Positions 23,179 to 35,689 of a stretch of DNA of 64,000 nucleotides are shown here, one piece after another. The translations under genes and the position numbers were made by a program. The notes beneath the pieces are model-generated. The model was not told where the DNA came from. It did not search any database and worked only from the letters and a program-made list of their open reading frames with translations. This DNA is from Phallus indusiatus (Eukaryota; Basidiomycota; Agaricomycetes; Phallales; Phallaceae). The stretch is from the NCBI GenBank assembly GCA_027605045.1, contig JAQFWX010000066.1, positions 124,001-188,000 on the forward strand, in the 5' to 3' direction. The first letter of the stretch is position 1; every line of letters begins with the position of its first letter.

Positions 23179-23960
23179 TGACGACTTTATTTGATCATAA
23201 GCTCACACTTTCATATCTAGCATGTTTGGGATACCCGGACGATGATCGAACTACAGGCGTTGAAGTCACTCAGCCACGAAAGGCAGAACGGAAGAAGGGA
23301 AGGATCACCAGGAACGTTTTTCTTTTACTTTTGTAGAGCATCTGAGTCGGGAAAAACAAGTCTTTTACGTGCACTTGTGGAAAAGTCCTACGTGAAGACG
23401 TATGTGCCGACTAGCAAGCCCGTTAGCGTGTTCACTTGATATCGGCGGGGTGGAAAGATATCTAACGGTAGGTAAACCTAAAATTGGACAACCCTTTTAT
23501 TCTCGAATGCTTTAATTGTTCTATAGCTACAAAAATTTGGCCCCAAATATGAAGCTGAACGCCTACAAAAACCTAAAAAAGTGGATCTGACTGACGTCTT
23601 TGTGTACGTCCATGTAATCTTCGAGCAAGTACCGACATCATCATCAACCTTGTTATCTTTATGCAAGACACCATTGGTTATTCCAGCAACAATATAATCT
23701 AGACCATATACCTACACTATTTGTAGCCACAAAATCTTACCTTGACCTTGCTCAGCAGCGACACGAAGTCTAACGGGATGTGTACTGCCGTCGATTGGCT
23801 CGGACTGGGGCTGCAGGTGCCAGTCGCGGTTAGTGCAAAGACGGAGGCAACTAGCAGATGCTTTCAACGTGATATGTCAAACCACTATCAATCTGTACGT
23901 GGTCTCGAAAATGGCTAGTAAATTAGTGATATCAACTTTAGGAGCAGATCAAATGCCGTC
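23179..23960 (+). pseudogene. Miro/Gem1 mitochondrial Rho GTPase fragment
   Basis: Miro is an outer-membrane GTPase with two GTPase domains around EF hands, acting in mitochondrial inheritance. Present here: the end of the EF-hand region (KLTLSYLACLGYPDDD, 23195-23260), the basic linker PRKAERRKGRITRNVF, the second GTPase P-loop (ESGKTSLLRALVEKSY, 23340-23390), LQKFGPKYEAERLQKPKK and VDLTDVFVYVH (23525-23613), and LDLAQQRHEV plus VYCRRLG (23740-23810). A TGA follows the P-loop exon, and frameshifts separate the last blocks. The first GTPase domain and the transmembrane tail are not found. Introns lie at 23469-23526 and about 23614-23728. Confidence 0.8.
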
Positions 23961-24348
23961 CATGGCGTGCTGATCACGCCGCAGCTGGACGACTGCGTGC
24001 GTATTTCACCTTTTCTGCACTGGTGGGGAGACTAGCGGTGAGTGTGATGTTTATGTACCGGTCCCTATTATTCAGGGAAATTCAGGAGCCCCAGAAAGAA
24101 AAAACAAGCCAAGTCGGGCTGGTCGTTTGGACGAAGATGACTCAGGAGAGCCTGCTCACTGTCATATTTTGTTTTCTTTGTTTCCCTTTTTTGGTGCTTG
24201 CGGGAGAAAGTATTTGTTGCATTTGTAACGTAGCCATACACACCTTTAAGGGACCGCAGTGGAGAGATATCCTACCTGATCGATGTAGATACACGTTTGC
24301 GAAACACGTTTTAGGATAATCATACTTCGGGTTCTGGATTAGGCTGAG

Positions 24349-24372
24349 ACGCGACGCGACGCGTGACGTGAC
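24349..24372. promoter_or_regulatory. GACGCG repeats with ACGCGT hexamer
   Basis: Tandem GACGC units ending in ACGCGT (24359-24364) then TGACGTGAC, about 170 bp upstream of the start of the vWA-domain pseudogene. Similar ACGCGT clusters occur before RPN12/PRE3 (62448-62489), so this may be a recurring promoter element in this genome. The role is inferred. Confidence 0.4.
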
Positions 24373-24541
24373 CGGCTAATGTGTTCACCTGCGAGTCATT
24401 GAAAGTCTTTCTCAAGCTATTCTTTCGCTTTGCCATCAGTCTTATATAGCCCTTAAATTTTGTTTCTTACTGATATTCTTATTTCAATAGCCTAACATGG
24501 ATTAGAACTTGGGATTTGAAGGTGCAGCCTCAGCACCAGTG

Positions 24542-26040
24542 ATGTCTGAGCCTCTGAGGAGCAGACGTACATGGCTAGTGGCGCAAGGAAGATGTATGTC
24601 CTGTTGTTCTGTGCTAATATCTAATATCTTGCTGATTGATCTCTTTGTCGTTGGAAAGAGATCTTGTTTCATCAAGGTAATGATGACGTTGAGTGGGATG
24701 GGACACCAATAGTACCGTTGAGATCGTCTTTTCAGGATTGTACATGAAGTCAGGGACCTCACATTAGCTCAACAGCGAAAAAAATTGAAGAAATATGTAC
24801 AAGTGTATTTGATTCATGAAAGCTCATCCATCCAGAAGACCTAAAAATTGGATTGGTTGCCTTCCGTGATCATCCGCCCCAAGACCTCACATACGTTTAA
24901 TACTAAGACCACACCTTTTACAAGTGATATCAAGCAAATTCAGCGAACTCTCGAAACCCTTTATGCATCTGGTGGTGGTGATGGCCCCGAAGCTGTTACA
25001 GCTGCATTAGATGAAGAATTGGCAATGGACTGGAAGAAGACTGCAGCGAAAATGGTTGTTTTGATTGCAGATGCTCCTCCGCATGAAATTGGTAAACAGG
25101 GAGATGGTAATTATTGTTGTTTCTTTTGTTATTCCCAATTTCATCTCTCCATTTCAGGGCTTGACGACGGATCTCAGGATGGCCTAGGCCCATTGATTAT
25201 TGTACGACAAATGCCCCAGCGTGGAGTAATCTTGGTAAGTGCATGATTCTATACGTCGGCCATCTACATCAACCCATTTCTTCATTTTTCAGTTCTTTAT
25301 GGCATGTGAACCTGGATTGAGTGGTTATTCCGTAGGTCACCCAGCTTACTCTCGAGGCTCATAACCTGATAAATAGCGTTGTTTACTAGTACGCGATCGG
25401 CTTCTACCAAACAATAACGACAATCTCTTCTGGCTTAATGCTACCACTTACTACCGCCAATCTTCTATCTCACGCCATCATTGAGAGCGTTAGAAAACCT
25501 CGATATGGAACGTCTAATTCCCGGTGGGTCAAGCTGTTGCACATCGTATTTTAGGAAATCAAGAGAGCGTTGATGACATTGCCCGCGATTACACGAGTGA
25601 CGAGAAACTACTATTACGGATACTACGGAATCAAAGTACTAAGAAAGTCGTACTTGAATATCCACCCGGAGTCTCCTAAAGCCAAACATAATACACAAGT
25701 CTTTATTGAAGTCCCGAACTTGCCAGCTGCCAGACTCTTGTTAAAGAAAGCGAGGGGTTGCTTCTTATTGTGTTGCATTATCCTTCATTCTCACTTGTGT
25801 TTTCTATAGGTCCATGAAGCCGGTTCACTGACCTAGCCCTTCGTGCCCATGGTCGCTCGACTTATTCTCCTTATTCGGAGTGGACGTATACACCATCACT
25901 CCCTACGGATAATATCCGTGGAGAAATGAAGGCAAGTTCGGGGTAGTCTTGAAGACGTCGGTTACGGAGTTCAGCTGCAGCGCTTATATCGTACGTATCG
26001 TTAACACCGAATACTATGGAAAAGGCTTCGAACTTATGTG
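24542..26040 (+). pseudogene. von Willebrand factor A-domain protein, disrupted
   Basis: The vWA core is clear: SSTAKKIEEICTSVFDS, LKIGLVAFRDHPPQDLTYV (24835-24898), TLETLYASGGGDGPEAVTAA and AAKMVVLIADAPPHEIG (24945-25095), then PLIIVRQMPQRGV, LMLPLTTANLLSHAI (25437-25480), SPKAKHNTQVFIEVPNLPAA (25674-25733), and a C-terminal tail with YSEWTYTPSLPTDNIRGEM. The GGDGPE turn and the DxPPH strand are typical of fungal cytosolic vWA proteins of unknown partner. Damage: TGA at 24817-24819, a 4-nt insertion near 24897-24901, a stop and frame change near 25555. Introns keep GT...AG ends (25107-25157, 25233-25292). The start is chosen at an ATG before a basic exon and is uncertain. Confidence 0.8.
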
Positions 26041-26567
26041 TCTACATTAGCCAATTTTTTCAAGAGCGTGTATGATTCATACCTCCTCGAGATATTGTTC
26101 ATTGTGTTCATTGAAAACAGCCTGGTTTCCAAAGAAATCGTCGATGTCTCCAACACTTTTAACAAAGAGCATTTCCCGTCTCTCTCTGGTCCTAAAACAG
26201 CTCGAGCGCAACCAGCCTATTACAGTGACAGTTATAGATGCGACTTTAACTTTTAGTACGAATGGAGTACACATTTTGAAGGCCGAACATGCTGATTCAA
26301 TTCGGTCAGATGTTCTCAAGGTGGTTGTTATGCACTGGGTTTGTGATGATAAGCAATTTAGCACAAAGATGAATTGACTGACTGATGACTGAAGTACTGA
26401 CTGATAATCTGATTGGCAGAAATATCCATTCACGTGACTTGTTAAGGTGAATGTGATGCCTGTGACATCCACAATCCATTTAGACAACACAATAAGGCTG
26501 GTTTTCAATCCAAGTACCTTCACGCATCTGCATTTTATTGATCTCTTCCTTGAAACGAGTTAGATCA
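26041..26567. other. Spacer upstream of RNase H1
   Basis: No recognisable gene; several short open frames on both strands overlap one another. Presumably contains the RNase H1 promoter. A short tandem of TGACTGA-like units occurs at 26375-26405. Confidence 0.35.
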
Positions 26568-27619
26568 ATGCCAAAAGCTTCCAAGACCCAATTTTATGCT
26601 GTTTACATTGGCAAGCAGCCAGGTGTTTACAATTCTTGGTGATCAATCTTCCCGTTTTCTTTTCACTTCAAAAAGATCAAAACTCAAATTAGTTGCAATA
26701 TATGAAGGAAAGAGTGTGAAGACCAAGTTAAAGGATTTCCGAAGGCATCATACAAGAAATTCTGTACTGCTTCAGAAGCTGATGCATTTGTTAAACAAGG
26801 GCCATGTTCACTGACCACCGGAGGATTGACATCTGCATCCGCATCTGAAGTCGTACCTACGGCTGCCTCTTCATCGAGCGCAAAGAAAACATATCTTGAG
26901 CAAAAACAAACGACAGACAATGTCAATGGCGCTGAAAACGAAGAGGGTTGGGATGTTGTTTTTACTGATGGAGCTTGCTCAAATAATGGTAAAGACGGGG
27001 CCCTTGCTGGAATAGGTGTGTGGTGGGGAGAAATCGATCCCAGGTACGCAAGTGTCGCTTCTGTCTTCATGGATACCATTAGTAATGTTTTTTCAGGAAC
27101 ATGTCGGAACGCTGTCCAGGTGCTCAGACAAATAATCGTGCAGAGCTCATAGTAATGCCATCAATTGCCAACCAGCGATAGAAGAAGACTCATTAACATA
27201 TTTAGGCCATCATCCGGCTACTTGAAACACATTTGATTACCCCCAAACCCCTTTTAATCAAGACCGACTCCTCCTATTCGATATCCTGTAAGTGATTCGT
27301 CCTATCTAGCTTTTATAATACATCGTTCTTAGAGCCATAAAATCCTTTTCAAGGTATCCGCGACTGGTTACCCAAGTGGAAAAAACAGAATTGGAAAACA
27401 GGGAAGGGAGCTGATGTAAAAAACAAGGAGCTTATTACCTACCTTTCGCATCTTCTCGACGAAAGGGCTGTGAAAGGACAACCTGTCAAACTTCAGCACG
27501 TTCATGGACATCGAGGAGCTGTTGGGAATGAAGGTGCCGACAAGCTTGCTGTGCAGGGGTATTCGTTGCCCCATTTTGACAGAAAGTTTGTTACACCGGA
27601 TGCCACCAATGAGGAATAG
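26568..27619 (+). CDS. Ribonuclease H1
   Basis: Complete gene. Exons 26568-26638, 26708-27043, 27097-27151, 27206-27287 and 27354-27619 total 810 nt with no stop, giving 269 residues. RNase H1 cuts the RNA strand of RNA-DNA hybrids such as R-loops, in nucleus and mitochondria. The N-terminal hybrid-binding (viroplasmin-like) domain is at residues 1-52 (FYAVYIGKQPGVYNSW, VKGFPKASYKKF); an Ala/Ser linker follows; the catalytic domain runs from about 104 to 252. The four acidic metal ligands are present: Asp111 (FTDGACSNNG), Glu152 (NNRAEL), Asp175 (KTDSSYSI) and Asp244 (GNEGADKLA), with the mobile His234 (HGHRG). Introns are 52-69 nt. The first and last acceptors end in AAG. It sits downstream of the vWA pseudogene on the same strand and is one of only two intact recognisable genes here. 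Confidence 0.9.
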
Positions 27620-28459
27620 TTGAAGAACGTCAAAGAAAGACCATCCAAACGCTAACCTCCAAGAGATAATAATTTCGCGCGCAACCCAATTAATTTGAGG
27701 AATGATGCCGGTCTTTGAAAGGATCAGCCACGATTTCGTCTCGCATTTGTCCATGTTCAAAATTAGTTCATCCATCTGTACTCACATTTTTGTTATTGCT
27801 TACATTCTAGTTACAAAAATCAAATTCAACTGTCTATATAATCTGATCACGCAACTACTTCCTTTTATAAAAAAATAGAGGTTAGAGCTGTCTCAAAAGA
27901 TGTATAATGGACAGTACTTATGATTGAACGCATGACAATAGCGTGTCGTCGATAGGCGAAGTTTCTAACAACATTATCAGGCGTTCTTTTATAGGACACG
28001 AATAACGAGATAGGTGGCGGATGTATTTCCATTGGAATCCAATCTTTATGAAAACTGGTCGAACAATGCAGCTTACGTTGGCATCAATATACATATGAAG
28101 GATCGCGCGATATTCTGATAGCCAACGGTCGCATGCCATCCGCGGTAGCTATCTCATATGTCAACAAACAGACACAAATAACCATTAGGAGAACGGAACG
28201 AGTATGTAATTTCTTCATTCGACCACTTCCATGTTAGACGCTAGCGCTTACTAATTATGATTACACGACTCGAATGTCGCTGAGTTAGTTTTTCCTTCAA
28301 AGGAGGTTTTTTAGACTCAGCGGAATAACAGTTTCATTGTATATAAAATCTCTTTATTTTACTATTCTAATATAGTTTCCTTTTTCCTCTTCGCTCCAAA
28401 CGCTCTTTGACAACATTCCAAAGTTGAAGCTTGAAGACCCAAGGCCAAGTCCTAAGTCG
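27620..28459. other. Unassigned AT-rich spacer
   Basis: Downstream of RNase H1. Short overlapping open frames only (for example 27918-28139 minus). No motif recognised. Confidence 0.35.
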
Positions 28460-29345
28460 GCGTAAGCAGTGCGGACCGTCACCGTTCGCGGCCTAATATA
28501 CCTGCGTCTTTATTCTGAGTCAGTATTGTCATGCTTCTGTCCGGTTAGAAGCTTTGAACGAAGCATCATTCGAGAAGGCATTTGGCTGGTATTTTGTTGC
28601 TCTCTTTTGGACGAACGTGTAGTTGTTGCTCGGAGCATATCGCTCTTTTCGAACATGGTCTGATATCCGCGTAGTAAGAGCAAGTGGGTAGCTGCTCTGC
28701 GTCGATCTTCAAGAATTCACTGAGGCTAAGAAAATCTGATGTAGAACTAAAACAAACCCTTCGTGAGCGACACTTGTTTGGAATTGCTTTATGTTTTCGT
28801 ATCTCCACGCGATCTTCATCCCCAAGCTTCCCGCCGACTCCGTTGAAGGCGACTCATTGTCATCATCGTTGTCGTTTCTATCGGCTATTTCAGTTGATTG
28901 CATCTACATGCAATTGGATACCATTTCCTCTGCGTCTTTTCTCGCAACGATCACATCATGCCCGGTAGCCTAGCCTTGGGCAACGAAGTAGCGGTGAATG
29001 AGGTCTGGATGACTAGTATGCAGGTCGGTGCCCAAGACTAATAGTACCGACCCAAAAGGTATCCTTCGCCAAGAATGTCATCCAATGACTGTATTCCTAT
29101 AGATGTCGTTTATTACGCCACGCCGGGGATAAGTGCTGCTGCTGGACGCCGACGCATGTGGTGCTATGTTTTTGCGAACAAACGATATCGAGAAAAAAAA
29201 CGTGAATCATTATTGTAACGCGACTGTAATTTCCACCGAGTTTATAGCGAACGTGTAGAATGATGATTTCGAAAAGTGATAGATATATAGTACTACATGA
29301 ATATCTGAACCCTATAGCTCAGCAAGAATCATCGTGCCTAAAACA
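28460..29345 (-). repeat. Block B copy 1, with RPN11 3' tail
   Basis: About 0.85 kb nearly colinear with 57040-57800 and in the same orientation. It contains an unrecognised minus-strand coding remnant with an acidic run (DRNDNDDDNESPSTESAGSL) and the segment FQTSVAHEGFVLVLHQIFLA, plus KIDAEQLPT and PCSKRAICSEQ. At its right end (about 29312-29343) the last codons of RPN11 (GTMILAEL and stop on minus) are still present before similarity stops, so the duplication breakpoint lies inside the RPN11 final exon. The full RPN11 fragment is found only beside copy 2. Confidence 0.75.
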
Positions 29346-29429
29346 TGAACACAGACGTCGCTTTACGGCCTTGTTGATAGCAAAAATAAAAGTAAGAAAG
29401 CAAAAAAAAAGCTTCAGTATCTGAGAAAC

Positions 29430-31740
29430 TTACTCCGGAGCGTTAATCATCAAGGTATAACTTTGAAAATACGTGTACGGGATAAGAAAAAGGCGGGGCA
29501 GCACGGGTGGTGGCTTAAAGCTAGACGCAAAGAACATAGCGCGCGTCTATACAATGTTACCACGATTGTGGTCAGTGCGGCTTGTGAGGATGGAAATGGT
29601 CGCCTGGACAGAGTTTAGAAGGTTGTGGTAGAAGTAAAGCAGCAAACGTACGAATTAGTTATCAACGAAGGGTAAAGCGTCGCGAAAACAAAAAGAACAA
29701 CCTACCGCTGGACAAACAAAATGACGACATGACGATGCCAGATGGGGAATACAACTTAAGTTCGGCTCTGAGTGATGCTGGCAAAGGGGATCAAGGGAAA
29801 GGGCGGTACTTCATTGTAATGATAAGAAGAGACTATTAAGAAATAGAAAGTAAACTGAGGTTAAAATGTGTGAAAGAATGTATGACCTACCATGCGCTAA
29901 GAGTAGTAAACGAATGACAGCCAGATAGGAAAAGGCTGCAGAATGCTCAGTATAGCTTGGGCCTTGGGAATGGTTAATATAAGGAACAGAGAAGAAATTA
30001 ATGTCAGGGCGTACGCTGATCTTACATCGGCTGAATCGACGCCCTACAATCCTCCACCAATCAGTACAAGAGCCAGGCGGTAAAAGAAAGATAAACGAGG
30101 GTGGTCTAACAACGATTAGATCATAGAACAAAGCGCAAAAACAGTATGGCGTACTTTGACATGAAAAAGAAGGTAGCAGGTGGCCGAGATAAACCATCGT
30201 CAGTTTTGTAAGTTGTTGTTATTGCTATCGGAATGAATAGAGTAAAATTTTAAGACAGCGGAGCTGGCCAGCCCGAGCAAAGGGAATATGGAGATGATTC
30301 TGGGTTGGATTCAGGAAGGTGGTTGATTGTGGGAGAGATGGTCAAAGTAGAACTGGCAGATTAGTACCGTTTCTGGTACATGGTGTCAATGGGTGACGAT
30401 GCGGTAAGGATGGGCGCAAGGCAAGATAGATCAGGGGAGGCGAGCGTGGCCTGAACCGAATCGTATTTGAGAGGGTGAGAACACGATATTAAAGGATGAC
30501 GCGCTTTGAGAATGGAATAAAAAGAAAGGACAAATGTAGAAGATAAGAGAGGGCTGAGAACCGTGATTGCAATGGCATGGCAACATACATTAATTGAGAA
30601 AAACTGATGGCGGCGTTAACGCAAAAGGTTTATCTAGTGCACAAAGGTAATCTCAGTAAGACAACATTAGTAGTGTTAAGGCATTGAAAACGTACGGTTG
30701 AGGTTTCGGACGCACAGTCGCGCGGCAGCTGGATAACGAGGAAAGAGAGAGACCACGTGCGAAGCATGTAAACGAATCTGTTAAACAATGGTCAGACACG
30801 TGAAGAACGGTTCAAACAGTGCGTGTACCTCAGTCAATTGGCTGAGGATTGAAAATGATAAAGGTGGCGAAGAACTGTGCCGGTTTGACTGGAAAGGCAG
30901 AGGTTAAGAATTTCAGATGAAGCAGGCTAAGTAAGAAAGATCGGTGGAGAAGGGAAAGAACAAAGAAAAATAGGCGTACCTTTGAATCATTACCATGACT
31001 GAGGGCTCAGCTTATTCGAGCTAAGAAGGTATTGTCAGCTGAGGGAATGTTGAGGGAGCCAAACAGCTGACGGACGCGAATGACTTAAGTTGCAGTGGGG
31101 GCGTGGGTCTAAAGCAAATGCTTGAGTAAATATAAGAAAGAAAGAAAAGGGGATGGCAAACCTTATGAGGAAAAACCTGAACACCCCTGATAGGTTGAAC
31201 AGGTATGGGTGAAGTTGGCGATGGACTCGGATGGATTGTTGGTGATGAGGAAAATGGACCGGACTAGAGTTGAAGGTGGCAAACGACAATGCGTGATGAG
31301 CAAAACTTGGGCTGAAATAACGATAGAATAACAATAAGAACAAAGCCAAAAGAGACACGTGGGAACGTACTTTAATAGTGCAGCGTTTCACTAATAGAGG
31401 TCGTTGATTTCGGTAAACACGACGTTGCCACCACAAAATAGGAGAACAAGACTTGGGCATGGCAGGAAATAAGCCGTCGAAATAACGTAGACTACATTGC
31501 TCTTGGATAAGACACGGTTAGAATAAAGTAATGGACGACTTACATTACAGTTTTGGCGAGAAAGCGGTGGGGACGGTGGGTTGAGAGATTGAAGAGGACC
31601 GCCACTGATTAATCTCTCTCTCCTCCTCCTCCTCCCCCTCCTACTGAGATCGGGGTCATTCGCAGGCTCTTTGTGACGCGTCCCTACGCTTTTTACTGAG
31701 TGCATGGAGGTATGACGATGATTAACACAAAACACTTACC
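29430..31740 (-). repeat. Family A intron-like repeat, copy 3
   Basis: Pyrimidine-rich on minus with serial intron-like GT...AG blocks. 30980-31610 is the inverted counterpart of 9634-10260; 29880-30080 matches 56130-56310 in the same orientation (shared stretches such as AGCTTGGG and CGACGCCC/CGACACCC with CCACCAATCA). This copy therefore links the other two and is the longest. No conserved frame between copies. Confidence 0.65.
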
Positions 31741-33104
31741 TGCAAGATGTTATAGTTCTCGCATCCGTTCGCCAGCGCAATTTTCTTTGCAATGGGCAAT
31801 GTGTCCGTCATATATTCATATTCATCCGGCGGCTGGTGCAGCTTCTCCGCATGATCTAGAATAGTGTAGTCATTGAGTCAGATGCTCTACAAACGCACGA
31901 GAAAGAGTTCGACAGACGGACATTTGGGAATGATCAAAGAGTGTCCCTTTGAAAGGGGCCCAATGTCCAAGAACGCGGATCTTGAATGTAAACAATAAAT
32001 AGACAAATTATTCAAGTAAGAAACCAATCTCTGCTTACGAGAAATCCGTTTCAAGTAACTTGTAACTAGGAATCTCTCCTGTACGGTGTGTCAGCACCGA
32101 ACCAGCATTAGATCTATCAGCTGTAACAGCGACCAATTCTACTTCAGTCCCCACTATGGATTCAACAGACATACCCCCGCTCCACAAATTTCCTCGGACG
32201 ATCATGGACAGCAACTTCCAAATAAGACGTCAAGTCAACAGCACCTCAGGAGGACCATCCGCTCTCACTGGAGATCTTCCCGCTGAATGCATATGGTGGA
32301 TAAGCCACCGTGAAAGTCATTGGCAAACAGGATTTCTCGTTAACCAGACGTATGGTATATCTGGTTGAAACTACTATTAGTCTTTTCTCTCGGAACCAAA
32401 TCCTTTTGCTCACTGAGCTTTTGTCTTTAAAGCGGATCTGTCCAAAGACGGTACTCGGACTTGGTTTTTCTTCAGGTTTATCAGATATCCGTTCCGGCTA
32501 TTGTCAGCTTTATCGCTAAAGCGGGTTAATCGTGAATTCATGCTTAAGCTGGCACCTTTTTAAAGCGGGTTCTGGTTTGTATAATAAACATTCAGATTCG
32601 TCCGAAACAAACTTGGTCTCATAATTGAGCGCTGAGCAATGGCAATGCGCATCTTACGGAAGGGCCGATTAAGCGTCGAGAATGATCGGCGGGGGTAATT
32701 TAGCACGTATGACGATGAGATTGAACGCGCTGATCGAAGGTTGGAGGTGAAGATTGCGAATTGTGTCGGAACCAAGAGTGCGAACGACATGACACATGCA
32801 AGCAGGATAGCAAAGGTTTAGGTTTTCCGCAAGAATATTCCAGCAGAATCCCAATCATTGATTCGGTGGGTGTTCTTCCGTCTCGATTTCGGTAAAAACT
32901 CCTAGGACTATGAAAAAGAAACGACACATACCGGCGCAAGTCACGGTCATTATAGCTTTCAACAAAATCTTCGTAACCTTCTCCAAATTCTTAATAAAAA
33001 CCTGTATACGAGTTGCTCATAACGGTAATATCGGCACAGTATAAGGTCAACATAATCCGGATGTCCTCACAAACCTCGCGAGAAGTACTCCACAAATAGA
33101 GTCC
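31741..33104. other. Unassigned
   Basis: Nothing recognised. Several short open stretches exist on both strands (for example 32156-32368 plus with a Ser/Thr-rich frame, 32560-32790 minus basic), none with a family signature. Confidence 0.3.
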
Positions 33105-33178
33105 CTACCACCTCTCAACGACAACAACAGTCAACTGTTGGTTTGAATGTACACATCAGTTACATCATATTTGTAGAT
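33105..33178 (+). repeat. Block B fragment, copy 3
   Basis: About 75 bp on plus (TCCCTACCACCTCTCAACGA ... TACACATCAGTTACATCAT) match 57064-56985 on minus. It is a short, opposite-orientation piece of the same coding remnant that follows RPN11 in block B. Confidence 0.7.
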
Positions 33179-34810
33179 CGTGGTAGTCGACCCGAACAAC
33201 CACTCTCATCATGTACATCTGAGTCGTGCTGTGAGAGTTTGTCCAATTTCAAGTCGACATTTTCAGAAATCTCGTCACCTTGCGTCGCGCCAGGTCGTTT
33301 AAAGCCTCGACCCTGCCAAGGACTCAAGGATGGCGCACCGTAGATGAGCGTAGATGGCGGGCACTTCTACGCCATTTGAACTAGCGGTTTGGGACATAGC
33401 AAGTGATCGCATGAGGATGATTATCGATGGCATAAGTGATAGCGGACTTGTACTTCTCAGCTTTTCTGACTCTCTTCCCACGCTGACAAGCTATCTCAAA
33501 AGATCTACAAAGAATTCGTGGAAACAAGCTGTAAGCAGTTTTATTGGCCAAGATTTATTCGGGTCTTATTCAATCGAAGAAAGAAGTCGCAATGAATATC
33601 AAGTTCAAATAGATCTTTGGGTTTAAAGCGACATAAGAGATGAAACAGGTGAGATTGCGTCTTTTTCTATTTTGATGACAGGACAAGAGAATGACGAAGC
33701 GGAAAGACTACAAACACCTTAACTACCTCAGAAGTCGACGTATACACTCGTGACTCGATCTTATAACCGTGTTCCGTCGGCATGTCGTCTCGTTGTCGAA
33801 GAGCCATGCAGCTATGTTCCAAGCCTTCCAACAATATCCTTTCCCCCTTATTCTGCCTTCTGAGTTGGATGATCTCGATAAAGCATTCCTGGTAGGTGGA
33901 CGTCAAGAAGAGTCAGCTTGTTAAATGGAGTTCACGATACGTTGACAACGGCGGTATCAACAGCTGCAAACTCCATAGCAGTTATCCCTCCAATTAGCGC
34001 TCAGCACGAAGTACATTATTTTTCGTCTCAGGCTCTATCTGTATTGCTCATTGCGTTCTATTCAATAGCCCCAATCTCAGTCTTCTCCCAAAGTCATGTC
34101 ACCCTCCAGTAATTCATGTCCACATCACATTCACAGTCTCAAGGACCCACTTCCAACTCAAGCTCGTTCTCGCTCCCGTTCTTCACGAGATTCTGCCAAT
34201 CAGCTCCAGTATCTGCTGACATTAATGCTGCCCAGTCTCAAGCTATCTCTTTCTCTTCAACAGAGGAAATGTTAATAATTGCCATGTGGTGGTAATGATG
34301 ACGGTGACGGTCTCAGAAGGAAACTTGTTTTGACCAGCTTCGGGAAGGAAGATAAACATTCTCATCTCCACAAAATATTACGCTCGCTTGGTCTGTGTTC
34401 CTGTCGTCCTTTTCTACCCACAACCACGGCCATAATCGCAACAGCAACCAGCTTAATGGCAACTATCATCTCAACCATTGTTCCATCTTCCTCTTTTTTT
34501 CCCAGCCTCTTTCTCCTTGCGCTGGGAACCTAACTCTGAGTGTCAAACTCTTTATCATGAGTATCATCAACATGCGAAGGGCTATAGTGCTACCAGTGAT
34601 ATTCACATTCAATTGGGCGATGACATGGACCTCCACTAACTTCACCGCCCCCTCTATCCGTCAGTTCACTAGTCCGCATACCGACGCTGCAAGGAGGACA
34701 TACACCACGGGGACTTGCCAAAGACTGACAAAGGAGGAAGAAAGGAGTGTTGTCAGCGAGAAAAGTGTTGATGAGAATGAGAAGAGCTCAATGGATTGCA
34801 ATGATAAATT
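33179..34810. other. Unassigned
   Basis: A 90-codon open frame at 33354-33626 plus (contains ELAVWDIASDRMRMIIDGIS) and a 79-codon frame at 33667-33906 minus (ECFIEIIQLRRQNKGERILL) look protein-like but are unrecognised. From 34100 the sequence is Ser/Thr-rich in all frames. No structural element seen. Confidence 0.3.
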
Positions 34811-35480
34811 TTGATCTTATCAGTACGCGGTCTGTTGATGGATGTCATTGAATGCGCACTTACGACGGCTGCAGATGTCCATAAATCCAACTATGCTCAC
34901 CAAGTTTCCGTCATACTACTGCAAGTAAAGGACCTTTTCCGCTCCTCTTTGATGGGGTTAGACGAGACGTTTGCGAAAAAGAAAGCGACAATCTCGGATT
35001 CAAAAGCTTGTCCTCAGCGAACTCCGGATACCACTAGGTCTTAAGACTCGCAGAAGGAGCGCGATGATATCAAAATGTCCCAGATACGAAATGATCACGG
35101 CTGTGACGACGAACGAGTCGATGCAGGTCCTACTTTATCGCTACCTACACCACCCCATGCATCTCAAAGTCCTACCCCTGATCCTTCCCAACCCGAACCA
35201 ACACGCCTTACATCGAATCGACGTTCTGTGGCCGAGCGCCATAAAGCCAAAGAAGCTTTGGATGCTGCCTTCTTTGCGATCCCCGGCTTCGAAAAGGGAT
35301 TGCTCCTGAAGACTGCACTCCTGAATTCTGATAATCGTCAGACGCAAAGTTAACAAGGACCACAAACTAAAGGCAAAGATGGATCGTATCAACACTCGCA
35401 ATTCGTTAGGAACATTCGAAGCGTCTTTGGTCGAGGTATACATTTCAAGTTTTATCGTCAGAAGATGACCCCGTGTAACT
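34811..35480 (+). other. Uncharacterised coding remnant
   Basis: Plausible exons: LLMDVIECALTTAADVHKSN (34826-34890), a Pro/Ser-rich segment, then RRSVAERHKAKEALDAAFFA and IPGFEKGLLLKTALLNSD (35215-35335), and in another frame KMDRINTRNSLGTFEASLVE (35377-35435) with an intron donor just after it. Charged, helical, probably nuclear. Frame changes between the blocks suggest decay. Family not recognised. Confidence 0.35.
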
Positions 35481-35689
35481 GTAGGTGTATCAAGATCGCC
35501 GAAGGGTGGAAGAACACGGCCGATACATAGTACGTGGTGTATGTTGAAGGCAACGACTTCGAGTCAGATGTGGTTTAACGAAGGGAACAACTGGGCGTAT
35601 TCAGAGGACCATGTACGTAGCACGTCTCCTATCTCTTTCCTCCTCTTCTTAACTAATCTTCAACCATAGATGAAGACGCCGGGTCAGTG

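Noticed and set aside
26077..26523. 148-codon open frame on minus upstream of RNase H1
   Set aside because: It overlaps plus-strand frames of similar length and has no recognisable signature; no exon structure supports it.
27368..27775. 135-codon open frame on minus
   Set aside because: It is the opposite strand of the last RNase H1 exon, whose plus-strand frame is clearly the conserved one.
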